From the NCBI RefSeq assembly GCF_014472395.1, contig NZ_JACSZW010000009.1, forward strand, positions 150,469 to 214,468: a DNA stretch of 64,000 bases. Reading direction: 5' to 3'. Source of the DNA: Pedobacter sp. N36a. GTDB lineage: Bacteria; Bacteroidota; Bacteroidia; Sphingobacteriales; Sphingobacteriaceae. The notes below the pieces were generated by a model. The model was not told the DNA's origin, did not search any database, and saw nothing but the letters and a program-made list of their open reading frames with translations. This document shows, piece by piece, positions 9,771 through 18,777 of this stretch. The position numbers and the translations under genes are program-made. How positions within the stretch are numbered: the first letter of the stretch is position 1; every line of letters starts with the position of its first letter.

Positions 9771-10720
9771 TTTGGTTCTCTAATCAAGATCTGCCTATTG
9801 GGCGCTGGCGCGGCTTCAAGTTCTTCAACAGGACTGGAAGCCGCGTTTTTTTTAGGCATATTTTTCAAGTCTGGCTGTCCAGCATCAATCCATGCGGAAT
9901 ACCAAAAGCTTCCTGTAGCATGAATTGCCGACCTCATTTGCCGCTCCACCATCTGGTTCATTTCCTGGTGATAAGCCTTGGAATACGATAAAGAGTATTG
10001 CCGGATCAGCAATTGCTGGCGCTTAGAAAAACTATATTTCTTCCTGCCTGGCGTGTTTGCGCTCACTTTTGCTTCCATAGCAAGCACGCTATCCAGTAAG
10101 CGGTGACTGTTAGTAATGATCTTCCAGGCCGCTTTTAACGCGTCATCAATGTACACCGCTTTTCCGACTCGAAAATTGTATTGATCCGCAAATAATTCTG
10201 GCAAGCGACTTTCCCAAAAGGCATGGATGCCATGCTGGTTACTCAGCTGGCCATTGTGGTTTTGAGTGGTATGAAGGGGTACATGGGCATCAGAAACGTA
10301 ATGTCCGAGGTAGGTGGAATAGATTAATATTTTCATGGAATCCCTTTCTGCAAAAGCTCGGACAAGTTTGAAATAGGATTTTTGGATTTGCCATGGCAAG
10401 GTGCCATTAGTATTTAATTGCTTAAGTCCGTATTTTTTCTGCGCTTCCGTCCATTTTCTGGGAATACTGTCTATGTTTTTTTCATAACATTCCACATCTA
10501 TGAAATGTCTGGTCGCTTCTGCAGTGTCCGCATAGCGACGTTTGTCTGGGTCTACAGCATGATCGCTGAGGTAGTTGATGTTTTCCTTGTAGAAAGCGTT
10601 TAAGCCTTTATGGAGTGTGAATACGGCGAGGTAGTTGATTCGCTGGTGCGCATAAAATCCCCAGGAGGAGCAAAGCAGCCAGGTCATAACAAGCAAAACA
10701 GGGATCAATACACGATTCAT
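9767..10720 (-). CDS. Secreted zinc-dependent S1/P1-nuclease or phospholipase-C-like enzyme
   Basis: About 317 residues. The ATG at 10720 is preferred; a TTG three codons upstream is the alternative. A signal peptide runs up to CSS, after which the mature chain starts with WGFYAHQRIN. A mature N-terminal Trp plus His is the zinc-binding signature of the S1/P1 nuclease and phospholipase C fold. The second zinc motif, HYVSDAHVPLHTTQNHNG, lies mid-protein. It should hydrolyse phosphodiesters outside the cytoplasm; nuclease versus phospholipase cannot be told from sequence. It sits 35 bases after hscA, with no terminator seen between them. Confidence 0.85.
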   Translation of the reverse strand: MNRVLIPVLLVMTWLLCSSWGFYAHQRINYLAVFTLHKGLNAFYKENINYLSDHAVDPDKRRYADTAEATRHFIDVECYEKNIDSIPRKWTEAQKKYGLKQLNTNGTLPWQIQKSYFKLVRAFAERDSMKILIYSTYLGHYVSDAHVPLHTTQNHNGQLSNQHGIHAFWESRLPELFADQYNFRVGKAVYIDDALKAAWKIITNSHRLLDSVLAMEAKVSANTPGRKKYSFSKRQQLLIRQYSLSYSKAYHQEMNQMVERQMRSAIHATGSFWYSAWIDAGQPDLKNMPKKNAASSPVEELEAAPAPNRQILIREPN

Positions 10721-10755
10721 CCCTGTCAAGCTATGTATTTTAACCTATTGCCTGG

Positions 10756-12615
10756 TTATTCTTCGATGCTTTTTCCTTTCATGGCGGAAGAAACGGCCAT
10801 ATCCATTACTCTTTCTGCAAATGGACGGGTGAACTCATTCAACTCATCCGCTTTTTTCAAAATGGTATCTTTTTCTGCGGTAGCCAATGCGCTTTTCAGC
10901 GCTTCAATATGAGTTTTAGTGTCTGCAATTTCAGCGTCCGTTAAGAAGTTGCCATGTTTTTCAATGAAGCGTTCGGCGGTATAAACCAATTGTTCTCCTT
11001 CACTTCTTGCTTCAATTAACATGCGCTGCTCCACATCACTTTTGGCATGGGTAATGCTGTCGATCAGCATTTTCTCTACTGTATCATCGGTAAGGCCATA
11101 ACTTGGGGTGATGTCGATTTCCTGTTTTACACCAGAACGAAGTTCTATTGCTTGAACAGTAAGGATCCCATCTGCATTCAGCATAAAGTTGATGTCTACT
11201 TTTGGCAGTCCTGCTGGCATTGCCGGAATCCCTTTCAGGTCGAATTCGGCCAGTTTTCTATTTTCCTTAACCAGGTCACGTTCTCCCTGAAATACAGAGA
11301 TCTTCATGTTCACTTGTCCGTCAATAGAAGTGGTATATTGTCTACCTGCTTTGGTCGGCACTTTTGCATTTCTAGGAATGATGACGTCCATCAATCCGCC
11401 CATGGTTTCAATTCCAAGAGATAATGGCGTTACATCCAGTAAAAGGATATCTGAACGATTTCCAGCAAGGATATCGGCCTGAATAGCCGCACCTAATGCC
11501 ACTACTTCATCCGGATTAATCTGGTCATGAGGCGTAGAATTGAAGAACTCAGCTACTTTTGCTTTCACATAAGGTGTGCGCGTAGAACCGCCCACAAGGA
11601 CCACTTCATCTATCTCTGCCACTGTTAAATTAGCATCACTTAAAGCTTGTTTACAAGCATTTAAAGTTTCAGCAACTTTTGCAGAAATCAAGTCTTCAAA
11701 AGTCTGTTTGTCTAAAGTGCACCAGATTTCTCCGATTTGCTCATTGAAAAGGTTTTGAGTACTCAATGATTTTTTAGCTTCTTCCGCTTTTAGTCTTAAG
11801 GACTGCATCAAACCTTGGTCTGCTGATAATGAAGCTGCATCTAATTCATTTTTCTCTATCCAGTAATGAACGATGGCACGGTCAAAATCGTCACCTCCTA
11901 AAAAGGTATTTCCATTCGTAGCCAGTACTTCGAAAATTCCGTTTTGAATAGATAGGATAGACACGTCAAACGTTCCTCCACCAAGATCATAAACGGCAAT
12001 TGTTTTTTGTTGAGTAGGGTCCAGGCCGATTCCGTAAGCCAGACTGGCTGCGGTTGGCTCGTTCACAATTCTCAGGACGTCAAGTCCTGCTAACCTGCCC
12101 GCATCACGGGTTGCCTGGCGCTGACTATCGTTAAAATAAGCAGGAACGGTAATCACCGCACGGTTTACCGGAGTTTTTAACGCGTGTTCTGCTCTTGCTT
12201 TTAGTTCCTTCAGAATTTCTGCTGAAAGTTCTATTGGGGTATAAAATTTATCACCAGCTTTAATCTTTACCAAAGAATCGTTTTCGTCATCTATGATTTT
12301 GTAAGAAAAAGTATCTTGGTGTGCAGCAACATCTTTGTAAGATCTGCCTAATAATCTTTTAACGGAAAATATAGTATTTGAGGGATCGCTGATTAAAAAT
12401 TCTTTGGCATCATTACCTACAACTGCATCGCCATTGGCATTAAAATGCACGATTGACGGCACCAAAACACCTTTTCCTGTGTCGTTAATGACCATCGGGT
12501 TTTTGTCGGGGTTGATAAAGGCGACCAAACTATTGGTGGTACCAAGGTCAATGCCGACGATGATTTCTTCTTTCTGTAAGGAACCTGTTGCGAGGTTAAT
12601 GGAGATCTTTGCCAT
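10756..12615 (-). CDS. hscA: HscA-like Hsp70 chaperone for Fe-S cluster assembly
   Basis: A 619-residue Hsp70 with the nucleotide-binding domain (GIDLGTTNSLVAF near 21-33, VYDLGGGTFDVS, EVVLVGGSTRTPYV) and the substrate-binding domain (LLDVTPLSLGIETMGG). The N-terminal extension before GIDLGTTNS and the total length fit HscA rather than DnaK. It should act with HscB to release [2Fe-2S] clusters from IscU. An hscB gene lies far away at 62656, and ferredoxin-iscX at 29215, so the ISC genes are dispersed. A DnaK-like role with the DnaJ/GrpE at 34.9-36.7 kb is less likely. Its own -7 box lies just before the start. Confidence 0.88.
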   Translation of the reverse strand: MAKISINLATGSLQKEEIIVGIDLGTTNSLVAFINPDKNPMVINDTGKGVLVPSIVHFNANGDAVVGNDAKEFLISDPSNTIFSVKRLLGRSYKDVAAHQDTFSYKIIDDENDSLVKIKAGDKFYTPIELSAEILKELKARAEHALKTPVNRAVITVPAYFNDSQRQATRDAGRLAGLDVLRIVNEPTAASLAYGIGLDPTQQKTIAVYDLGGGTFDVSILSIQNGIFEVLATNGNTFLGGDDFDRAIVHYWIEKNELDAASLSADQGLMQSLRLKAEEAKKSLSTQNLFNEQIGEIWCTLDKQTFEDLISAKVAETLNACKQALSDANLTVAEIDEVVLVGGSTRTPYVKAKVAEFFNSTPHDQINPDEVVALGAAIQADILAGNRSDILLLDVTPLSLGIETMGGLMDVIIPRNAKVPTKAGRQYTTSIDGQVNMKISVFQGERDLVKENRKLAEFDLKGIPAMPAGLPKVDINFMLNADGILTVQAIELRSGVKQEIDITPSYGLTDDTVEKMLIDSITHAKSDVEQRMLIEARSEGEQLVYTAERFIEKHGNFLTDAEIADTKTHIEALKSALATAEKDTILKKADELNEFTRPFAERVMDMAVSSAMKGKSIEE

Positions 12616-12622
12616 AGTGAGG

Positions 12623-12630
12623 CAAATTTA
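12623..12630 (-). promoter_or_regulatory. -7 promoter element abutting the hscA start
   Basis: On the minus strand TAAATTTG ends 7 bases before the hscA ATG. Transcription from it would begin at or next to the start codon. Confidence 0.5.
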
Positions 12631-12654
12631 GGAATGTTTTGTTCTTTTTTTGTT

Positions 12655-13755
12655 TTAAGGTTGTAATGTTTTAACCTTCTGAGCTGGAATCAGCTCTTTT
12701 TTATGAATATTATATAACCACAATACAATATCCTGGTAGCTGTCCGTTCCTTTCTTCTGATTGTTCAGCTTTAAAAAGCTATCCAGGGCTACATCCATAT
12801 AACCATACATGTCGCTGTTGTATTTTTTCCAAAATGCCCTTTCTATCTTGAAATCGTTCAAAGTAACAGGATTTATCGATTCATATAAGTGTTGATAATC
12901 TTCAGGGGATTTGATTTTGATCTCAAAAAGAATACTTCTGAGCATATTGTAAGCCGCAGAATACTGGAAGTTTTGATCTGTACTGTGGATGGCCACCAGG
13001 TAACCGATCAGGTTGGCTTCATCTTCTCTGCCAATGCCCAATTGGTGGGCAATCTCATGACAGGCGACAAAAGGTAAGGAGGTTGTGGGCAGCCTGGTAT
13101 TTACATTGGCTTCACCCGATACTGGATTGTAATAGCCTTCAATGCCTATTTTGGTGACGACCCAGCTGTTTAGGACCGCTTTAACGGAGGGCGCCCGGTA
13201 ATTGAAGAAAGCATTGGTTTTCTTCAGGCTATCGTAAGATATTTTTGCCTTGCTTTCCAATTGAGCGAGGTTATATCGTTCTTTTTTTATGTTTTGTAAA
13301 CCATTTAGCTTGTTTATAAAATATTCGCCCAGCAGTACCAATTCTGCCGTATTGTACTTTTCATTTGAAATACCCAGCTGTTTGCTGATGGTAGGACGGG
13401 AATAGTTCAATCCCCATAAGATTTTAAATACCAGGTATAAAATCAGTCCGAAATTAATCAGCTGTAAAGGGATATTGATACAATCTGAAACCTTTAGTTT
13501 CTTTTGAAAAACCTTTTTGAAAAAATGAAAAAGACTTCTTAAAATGTATAAAATAAGTAGGAGATAGAGAAAATCGCCAACAGGAAATGGAAATAGGGAG
13601 CTGATCCATCGCTGAATCACAGCGCTGACCTGGTACAGGCCATTGGAGTAGTATTTTTCTATAAAATTACTGTTCAGTCCGGCAAGAAATACGATTCCCG
13701 ACAGACTGATCAGTAGGACAAACTGTTTAACTCTGGGTTTGTCCATTAATCTCAT
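12655..13755 (-). CDS. DUF3810 membrane protein with metalloprotease-like HExxH motif
   Basis: A 366-residue protein with three N-terminal hydrophobic segments (about 11-28, 58-78, 97-115) and a soluble part containing HEIAHQLGIGREDEANL at 233-249. HExxH followed by a downstream Glu resembles a gluzincin active site. This matches the DUF3810 family common in Bacteroidota, whose function is not established. It lies 19 bases after the dihydroorotase gene and 39 bases before hscA, probably cotranscribed with the former. Protease activity is inferred from the motif only. Confidence 0.85.
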   Translation of the reverse strand: MRLMDKPRVKQFVLLISLSGIVFLAGLNSNFIEKYYSNGLYQVSAVIQRWISSLFPFPVGDFLYLLLILYILRSLFHFFKKVFQKKLKVSDCINIPLQLINFGLILYLVFKILWGLNYSRPTISKQLGISNEKYNTAELVLLGEYFINKLNGLQNIKKERYNLAQLESKAKISYDSLKKTNAFFNYRAPSVKAVLNSWVVTKIGIEGYYNPVSGEANVNTRLPTTSLPFVACHEIAHQLGIGREDEANLIGYLVAIHSTDQNFQYSAAYNMLRSILFEIKIKSPEDYQHLYESINPVTLNDFKIERAFWKKYNSDMYGYMDVALDSFLKLNNQKKGTDSYQDIVLWLYNIHKKELIPAQKVKTLQP

Positions 13756-13774
13756 GAGTTGTTATACATTAATT

Positions 13775-15112
13775 TCAAGACCTGTTGAATGCTAATCTCT
13801 TTCCTTTTTCATTGGTCATAAAACTGCCTTTTTGATAAGCTAAATTTCCAGAAACAAAGGTATGTGTGATTTCAGACTGGAATGTTTGTCCTTCAAAAGG
13901 CGACCATCCGCATTTGTACCAAAGGTTTGCTCTGGTCACTTTAACCGGATCATTTAGGTTTACCAGTACTAAATCTGCCCAGTAACCTTCTCTTATGAAA
14001 CCTCTTCTGTCTACCTGAAAACAAGTAGCCACATTATGCGCTGTTTTCTCCGCAATCTGCTCCAGTGTGATTTTCTTTTGATGGTACATTTGTAATAATG
14101 CAGACATTGCATGCTGTACCAATGGACCGCCAGAAGGGGCTTGCAGGTAAGGCTGTTCTTTCTCTGCAATGGTATGAGGAGCATGATCTGTCGCAATAAT
14201 GTCGATATGACCATCTAGTACGCCTTTTAAGATCGCATCTTTATCCTGTTCAGTTTTTACTGCCGGATTCCATTTGATCCAATTGCCTTTAGTGGCATAA
14301 TCTCTATCATCGAACCAAAGGTGATGGATACACGCTTCGGCAGTAATTTTTTTGTCTTTTAATGCCGTAATGTTGTCAAAAAGCGCCACTTCTCTGGCGG
14401 TAGAGATGTGTAGAATGTGTAAACGAGTCTGGTATTTTTTAGCCAGTTCTACGGCCATTGAAGAAGAAATATAGCAAGCTTCTGCGCTTCTGATCAATGG
14501 GTGCATGTCTATGGTGATGTTGTCGCCATATTCTGCTTTGTAGCGCGCCATGTTTTCTCTGATGGTCTTTTCATCTTCACAATGTGTGGCCACCAGCATC
14601 GGTGCTTCTTTGAAAATATGCTCTAAAACCACCGCATTGTCTACCAGCATATTTCCGGTAGAAGAGCCCATGAATACTTTAATTCCGCAAACGTTTTTAG
14701 GGTCTGTTTTCAATACTTCGTCCAGGTTATCATTGGAAGCACCCATGAAAAAAGAATAATTTGCTAAAGAAACATCTGAGGCGATTTGATATTTATCAGC
14801 CAGTAACTGCTGACTTAAGGTATTAGGAACGGTATTGGGCATTTCCATGAAGGAAGTGATCCCTCCTGCAACGGCAGCCATACTTTCAGAAAATATATCT
14901 GCTTTGTCCGTTAGTCCTGGTTCTCTAAAATGTACCTGATCATCAATCATTCCAGGGAAGAGGTGCAAGCCCTCTGCATTGATTTCTTTTGCGCCTTCCG
15001 CAGTGATGTTCGGCGCGATTTTTACGATAAATCCCTCTTTAATGAGTACGTCAGCAACAAATATTTGGCCTTCGTTTACCACTGAGGCCGCTTTTATCAG
15101 AATGGTGTTCAT
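13775..15112 (-). CDS. pyrC: Dihydroorotase (catalytic type)
   Basis: A 445-residue amidohydrolase catalysing cyclisation of carbamoyl aspartate to dihydroorotate in pyrimidine synthesis. Visible active-site elements are GMIDDQVHFREPG (55-67), the probable carboxylated lysine in GIKVFMGSSTG (Lys145), VATHCEDE (His177), LHILHISTARE (His235) and IIATDHAPH (Asp309). The first His of the usual HxH is Gln59, a form I recall from other Bacteroidota dihydroorotases. The frame is open upstream to 15265, but ATG 15112 is chosen because the conserved domain starts there; the longer form would run into the upstream peptidase gene. A second, motif-less paralogue is at 53212. Confidence 0.92.
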   Translation of the reverse strand: MNTILIKAASVVNEGQIFVADVLIKEGFIVKIAPNITAEGAKEINAEGLHLFPGMIDDQVHFREPGLTDKADIFSESMAAVAGGITSFMEMPNTVPNTLSQQLLADKYQIASDVSLANYSFFMGASNDNLDEVLKTDPKNVCGIKVFMGSSTGNMLVDNAVVLEHIFKEAPMLVATHCEDEKTIRENMARYKAEYGDNITIDMHPLIRSAEACYISSSMAVELAKKYQTRLHILHISTAREVALFDNITALKDKKITAEACIHHLWFDDRDYATKGNWIKWNPAVKTEQDKDAILKGVLDGHIDIIATDHAPHTIAEKEQPYLQAPSGGPLVQHAMSALLQMYHQKKITLEQIAEKTAHNVATCFQVDRRGFIREGYWADLVLVNLNDPVKVTRANLWYKCGWSPFEGQTFQSEITHTFVSGNLAYQKGSFMTNEKGKRLAFNRS

Positions 15113-15138
15113 GCCTTCAAACTTAAATAAAAAAAATG

Positions 15139-17052
15139 TTATTTGCCCTTCCAGATGTTGTCTGCAGGGGTTGCATCCATAAAAATGCCGCCATCCACCA
15201 GAACTTCTACCACAGCCTGCTTTGCATTCAGTGCAATGACTGCCGATTTTTGATTGGCTTTCCAAACTGCTGAAGTTTGGTGAAATACACCTGTTGATCC
15301 ATCTTTATACTTCAGTTTTATATCAAATGGAACGGCAAAGCCCCCCATATTATCCAGTTTAATTTGGTAAGTGAGCCCTTTATTGGATACTTGTTTAACG
15401 GCAAGGTCAATGTAATTATTGCTAAAAAACCAGTTGTTCCAATACCAGTTTAGATTTTGTCCGGATACATTATTAAAGGTGTAGAAGAAATCCCATGGAA
15501 TCGGATGTTTGCCATTCCAGCGCTCCATATAAGCATGCAAATACTTTTTAAAGGCTGCATCACCCAGCATGTCTTTTAATGCAAGGTAGGCAAGGGCAGG
15601 TTTAACGTAAGCATTATTCCCATAACCTGCACCGGATACTTGTGTAGAAAGTGTGATGACCGGCTGGTCTTCCTCAGCAGAAGGATCATTGATCCATCGG
15701 TCCACACGGAATTTTTTGAAGTTTTCATCTGCTTTTTCTTTTCCAAGCTGCGAAGTCGAGATCAGGTATTCTAAAGTGGTGGCCCAGCCTTCATCCATAT
15801 GGGCATATCTGGTTTCATTAGTCCCCATGTAAAAAGGAAAATAAGTATGTGCCACCTCATGGTTCAATACAAACTGAGAAAATTCCAGATCTGGTGTGGT
15901 CGAATCGTTGATCATCATTGGGTATTCCATATCGGCAAAACCCTGCACTGCGGTCATCTTTGAAAAGGGATAAGCTACACCCGGCCAGTTGTTCGAAAAC
16001 CAAGATAAAGCTTGTTTTGTCCAGTCTACGGCTTTTGGGAAATCGATAGCCTTGGCATCGTAAGCGGCCTGTGCACTAGCTCTTCTTCCTGTTTTTGGGT
16101 CTACTACCACGCTTCCGCCATCCCATAAATAATGGTTGCTCAAGGCGAAAGTCACATCCGTAATGTGATCGGCATTAAATACCCAGCTGTTCCAGTCGTT
16201 TTGCTGCGTCACCAATCCTTTCGCCATTTCTTCTGCGTTGGCAATAGGGGCAATGGCATCACTGGTATAGGATTTTTTTAATCTTTCCGCAAAGACCGGC
16301 TGCAGTACTTCCTGCGGATTTTGTAAATCGCCGGTAGCCCATACCACAAAGTTTTTAGGTGCTTTTACCGTTAAGCGGTAATCGTTAAAATCGTTGTAAA
16401 ATTCGGCCCTGTCGGTATGGGGAATAAGATCCCAGCCATAATAATCGTCATAAACAGATACTCTGGGAAAAGCATAAGCCACAAAAAAAGTACTATTGTC
16501 CAGCTGACCTTCTCTACCGCTTTCTTTAGATAAAGGGTAGGACCAGCTGATGTTCAATTCGGCTGTCTGACCCGGATTCAAAGGTTTTTTTAATTTCAAT
16601 TCTTCTACAGTTCCCCAATTTTCATTCTTTACTTTATATTCCTGCTGATCAATTTGAAAAGAACTGATGGTTAATCCATCAGATAAAAAGTCTTTATTCA
16701 CAAAATTTGCTCGTGGAGCTTCCGGTTTATGTAAATTATTGACAAATCTTATCGCAATTTGATTTAAGGTATCGGGACTGTTGTTGGTGTATTTAATGGT
16801 TTCTGTTCCATTGACAATTTTACTGGTTGGGTCTACACTGATCACCATATCGTATTTACCCTTATTCTGCCAGTAATTTTTGCCCGGTTTGCCATCCTTC
16901 GACCGGCTTCCTTTCTCATAAGCCATCTTTATATTTCTTGGCAGGTATAAATCCTGGGCATAAGCTGTTGTGGTTCCACTGAGCAGTAAGGCAAAGGCAG
17001 TAGGGAAAATTGCCTTTAACCATCTGTTTTGTTGTTTTTGCATCTGGTTCAT
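15139..17052 (-). CDS. Secreted M1-family metallopeptidase
   Basis: A 637-residue protein with a signal peptide (cleavage near YAQ, about residue 33), the exopeptidase-like motif GFADMEYPMM (371-380, in place of GxMEN) and the zinc site HEVAH (398-402) with Glu421 in MDEGWATTLEYL, the HExxH-x18-E gluzincin pattern. It should be a periplasmic or secreted aminopeptidase. It is the first gene of a minus-strand run with the dihydroorotase 26 bases downstream, and is divergent from the helicase gene. Confidence 0.93.
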   Translation of the reverse strand: MNQMQKQQNRWLKAIFPTAFALLLSGTTTAYAQDLYLPRNIKMAYEKGSRSKDGKPGKNYWQNKGKYDMVISVDPTSKIVNGTETIKYTNNSPDTLNQIAIRFVNNLHKPEAPRANFVNKDFLSDGLTISSFQIDQQEYKVKNENWGTVEELKLKKPLNPGQTAELNISWSYPLSKESGREGQLDNSTFFVAYAFPRVSVYDDYYGWDLIPHTDRAEFYNDFNDYRLTVKAPKNFVVWATGDLQNPQEVLQPVFAERLKKSYTSDAIAPIANAEEMAKGLVTQQNDWNSWVFNADHITDVTFALSNHYLWDGGSVVVDPKTGRRASAQAAYDAKAIDFPKAVDWTKQALSWFSNNWPGVAYPFSKMTAVQGFADMEYPMMINDSTTPDLEFSQFVLNHEVAHTYFPFYMGTNETRYAHMDEGWATTLEYLISTSQLGKEKADENFKKFRVDRWINDPSAEEDQPVITLSTQVSGAGYGNNAYVKPALAYLALKDMLGDAAFKKYLHAYMERWNGKHPIPWDFFYTFNNVSGQNLNWYWNNWFFSNNYIDLAVKQVSNKGLTYQIKLDNMGGFAVPFDIKLKYKDGSTGVFHQTSAVWKANQKSAVIALNAKQAVVEVLVDGGIFMDATPADNIWKGK

Positions 17053-17100
17053 TCGTTATACTTATAAAAGTACATTATTTAAGTTTTTTTAAAACAATCG

Positions 17101-17143
17101 TGATCATAAATAATACGTTGAGCTGTTGATCCTATAAATAATA
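17101..17143. repeat. Direct repeat in the peptidase/helicase divergent intergenic region
   Basis: ATAAATAATA occurs at 17106-17115 and 17134-17143, each copy shortly preceded by TGATC. The repeats are 28 bases apart (start to start), just upstream of the helicase -7 box. Possible regulator site; no regulator is suggested by the sequence. Confidence 0.4.
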
Positions 17144-17144
17144 G

Positions 17145-17152
17145 TATCTTTG
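17145..17152 (+). promoter_or_regulatory. -7 promoter element abutting the rhlE start
   Basis: TATCTTTG ends only 4 bases before the ATG at 17157, so the transcript would be leaderless. A weak TTG at 17126-17128 could be a degenerate -33 element. Confidence 0.5.
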
Positions 17153-17156
17153 CAAA

Positions 17157-18488
17157 ATGCCCAAAACATTTGAAGAGTTTAACCTTAATCGACAGATTTT
17201 AAATGCTGTAGCTGATGCAGGGTTTACTGTTGCCACCCCAATACAAGAAAAATCAATAGCACCTGTTCTTTCAGGACAGGATATATTCGGCATTGCCGAG
17301 ACTGGAACCGGAAAAACAGCAGCTTATGTTTTACCGATCCTGATGCAATTAAAATATGCTCAGGGTGATGCGCCAAGAGCCTTGATCCTTGCACCAACAA
17401 GAGAGTTGGCCATGCAGATCACTGAACATGTCAAAATTTTCTCTAAATATACAGACTTACGTACCGTTGTTGTTTTCGGTGGTATCGGTCCAAAAACACA
17501 AATCGAACAGATTAAAGTTGGTGTAGACATTATTGTGGCTACTCCGGGAAGATTTTTAGACATCTACCTTGCTGGTCACATCAATACGCAATACCTCAAA
17601 TTTTTAGTACTGGATGAAGCGGATAAAATGATGGATATGGGCTTTATCGGCTCTATTCACCGTATTTTGGAAGTAGTGCCCCGTCGTCGTCAGAACTTAT
17701 TATTCTCGGCAACCATGAGTGATCTGGTACAAAAAATTGCGGGCGACTTTCTGAAACACCCAACTATTATTGAGGTAGGCTTACAAGCTACACCTGCGGC
17801 CACAGTGACGCAGAAGTTATATGAAGTACCCAATTTCAAAACAAAGATCAATTTATTACAGCACCTGCTGAAAAATGATGAAGAGTTTAAAAGACTGATC
17901 ATTTTCTGTAAAACCAAGACGGTTGCCGACAATATTTTTAGCTTTATTGTGCGCAGGTTCGGTGAGGATGCCGTAAGGGTAATCCATGCCAACAAAGGGC
18001 AAAACACGAGAATCAATTCTATTAATAGCTTTAAAGAAGGAAACATCAGGGTATTGGTGGCTACAGATGTGGCTTCCAGAGGGATTGATGTTTCTGAAGT
18101 GAGTCATGTGATTAACTTCGATGTACCGATCATTATTGAAGATTATGTACACCGCATCGGCCGTACCGGCAGAGCTTATGCTAAGGGGGATGCTTTGACT
18201 TTCGCTACGCCTGCGGAAAAATATTACATTGAGAAAATAGAGAAGCTGATCAGACAACAGATTCCTGTAGTACCTTTGCCAGCGGAAATTTTCGTAGAAG
18301 AGACGCCGTTCGAAGAACGTCAGGCAATTGCCAGAGCAATTGACGATCAGAAACGTAAAGATGATCCTGAGTTCAAAGGAGCTTTCCATGAGAAGAAACA
18401 TGCTGCCGCAATTGCAGCTAAGGAAAGAGAGAAAATGAAAAATAAAACTCCTGCCTGGAAGACTAAGAAATTCAAAAACAAAAAGTAA
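17157..18488 (+). CDS. DEAD-box RNA helicase, RhlE type
   Basis: A 443-residue ATP-dependent RNA helicase. In order: the Q motif region (FNLNRQILNAVADAGF, TPIQEKSI), AETGTGKT (motif I), APTRELAMQ (Ia), VLDEADKMMDMGF (II), LFSATMSD (III), and the C-terminal domain ending in YVHRIGRTGRAYAKGD (VI). A short Lys-rich tail (about 395-443) probably binds RNA nonspecifically. Likely roles are ribosome assembly or RNA decay at low temperature, as for RhlE/CsdA-like proteins. A TTG-start membrane protein gene follows after 10 bases. Confidence 0.95.
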   Translation: MPKTFEEFNLNRQILNAVADAGFTVATPIQEKSIAPVLSGQDIFGIAETGTGKTAAYVLPILMQLKYAQGDAPRALILAPTRELAMQITEHVKIFSKYTDLRTVVVFGGIGPKTQIEQIKVGVDIIVATPGRFLDIYLAGHINTQYLKFLVLDEADKMMDMGFIGSIHRILEVVPRRRQNLLFSATMSDLVQKIAGDFLKHPTIIEVGLQATPAATVTQKLYEVPNFKTKINLLQHLLKNDEEFKRLIIFCKTKTVADNIFSFIVRRFGEDAVRVIHANKGQNTRINSINSFKEGNIRVLVATDVASRGIDVSEVSHVINFDVPIIIEDYVHRIGRTGRAYAKGDALTFATPAEKYYIEKIEKLIRQQIPVVPLPAEIFVEETPFEERQAIARAIDDQKRKDDPEFKGAFHEKKHAAAIAAKEREKMKNKTPAWKTKKFKNKK

Positions 18489-18498
18489 AACAAGAGCA

Positions 18499-18777
18499 TT
18501 GAAAGTAAAACTGACCCCACTTAACATCATTTCATCAGTCTGTATTACGACTGCGGCTGTGCTGTTATTTGAAAAAAGACCAGTGCCAAATGCGCATACG
18601 ATCAACCTGCAGCCCATACTGATTGGCTTTAGTTTGCTCATCGCAGTGGTCGCTTTTATATCCGATCAGATTTTCAGGAAGTTTATTCCTCAGCTGAAAA
18701 AGATCTGGATTGTGGAGTGTACGGTGATTCTTTTTACGGTACTCTTATTTGTCATTATAAAAGTTAGCATAAATTAA
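18499..18777 (+). CDS. Small three-helix membrane protein, unknown function
   Basis: A 92-residue hydrophobic protein with three predicted membrane segments (about 8-24, 36-55, 70-90). The start codon is TTG, 10 bases after the helicase stop, and the stop directly abuts the gldC ATG, so it appears to be part of the helicase-gldC operon. I do not recognise the family. Tight packing between two genuine genes and a clean hydrophobic pattern support it as coding. Confidence 0.7.
   Translation: MKVKLTPLNIISSVCITTAAVLLFEKRPVPNAHTINLQPILIGFSLLIAVVAFISDQIFRKFIPQLKKIWIVECTVILFTVLLFVIIKVSIN

Noticed and set aside
10756..12615. Calling the Hsp70 DnaK
   Set aside because: Length, N-terminal extension and the presence of hscB, fdx and iscX in the same window fit HscA better; grpE-dnaJ stand apart with no Hsp70 gene next to them.
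15113..15265. 51-codon N-terminal extension of the dihydroorotase
   Set aside because: It overlaps the end of the M1 peptidase gene in another frame and has no homology to the amidohydrolase fold.
17856..18641. Minus-strand frame of 261 codons inside the helicase gene
   Set aside because: It lies antisense to the conserved RhlE helicase domain, has no recognisable motif and reflects codon bias of the true gene.
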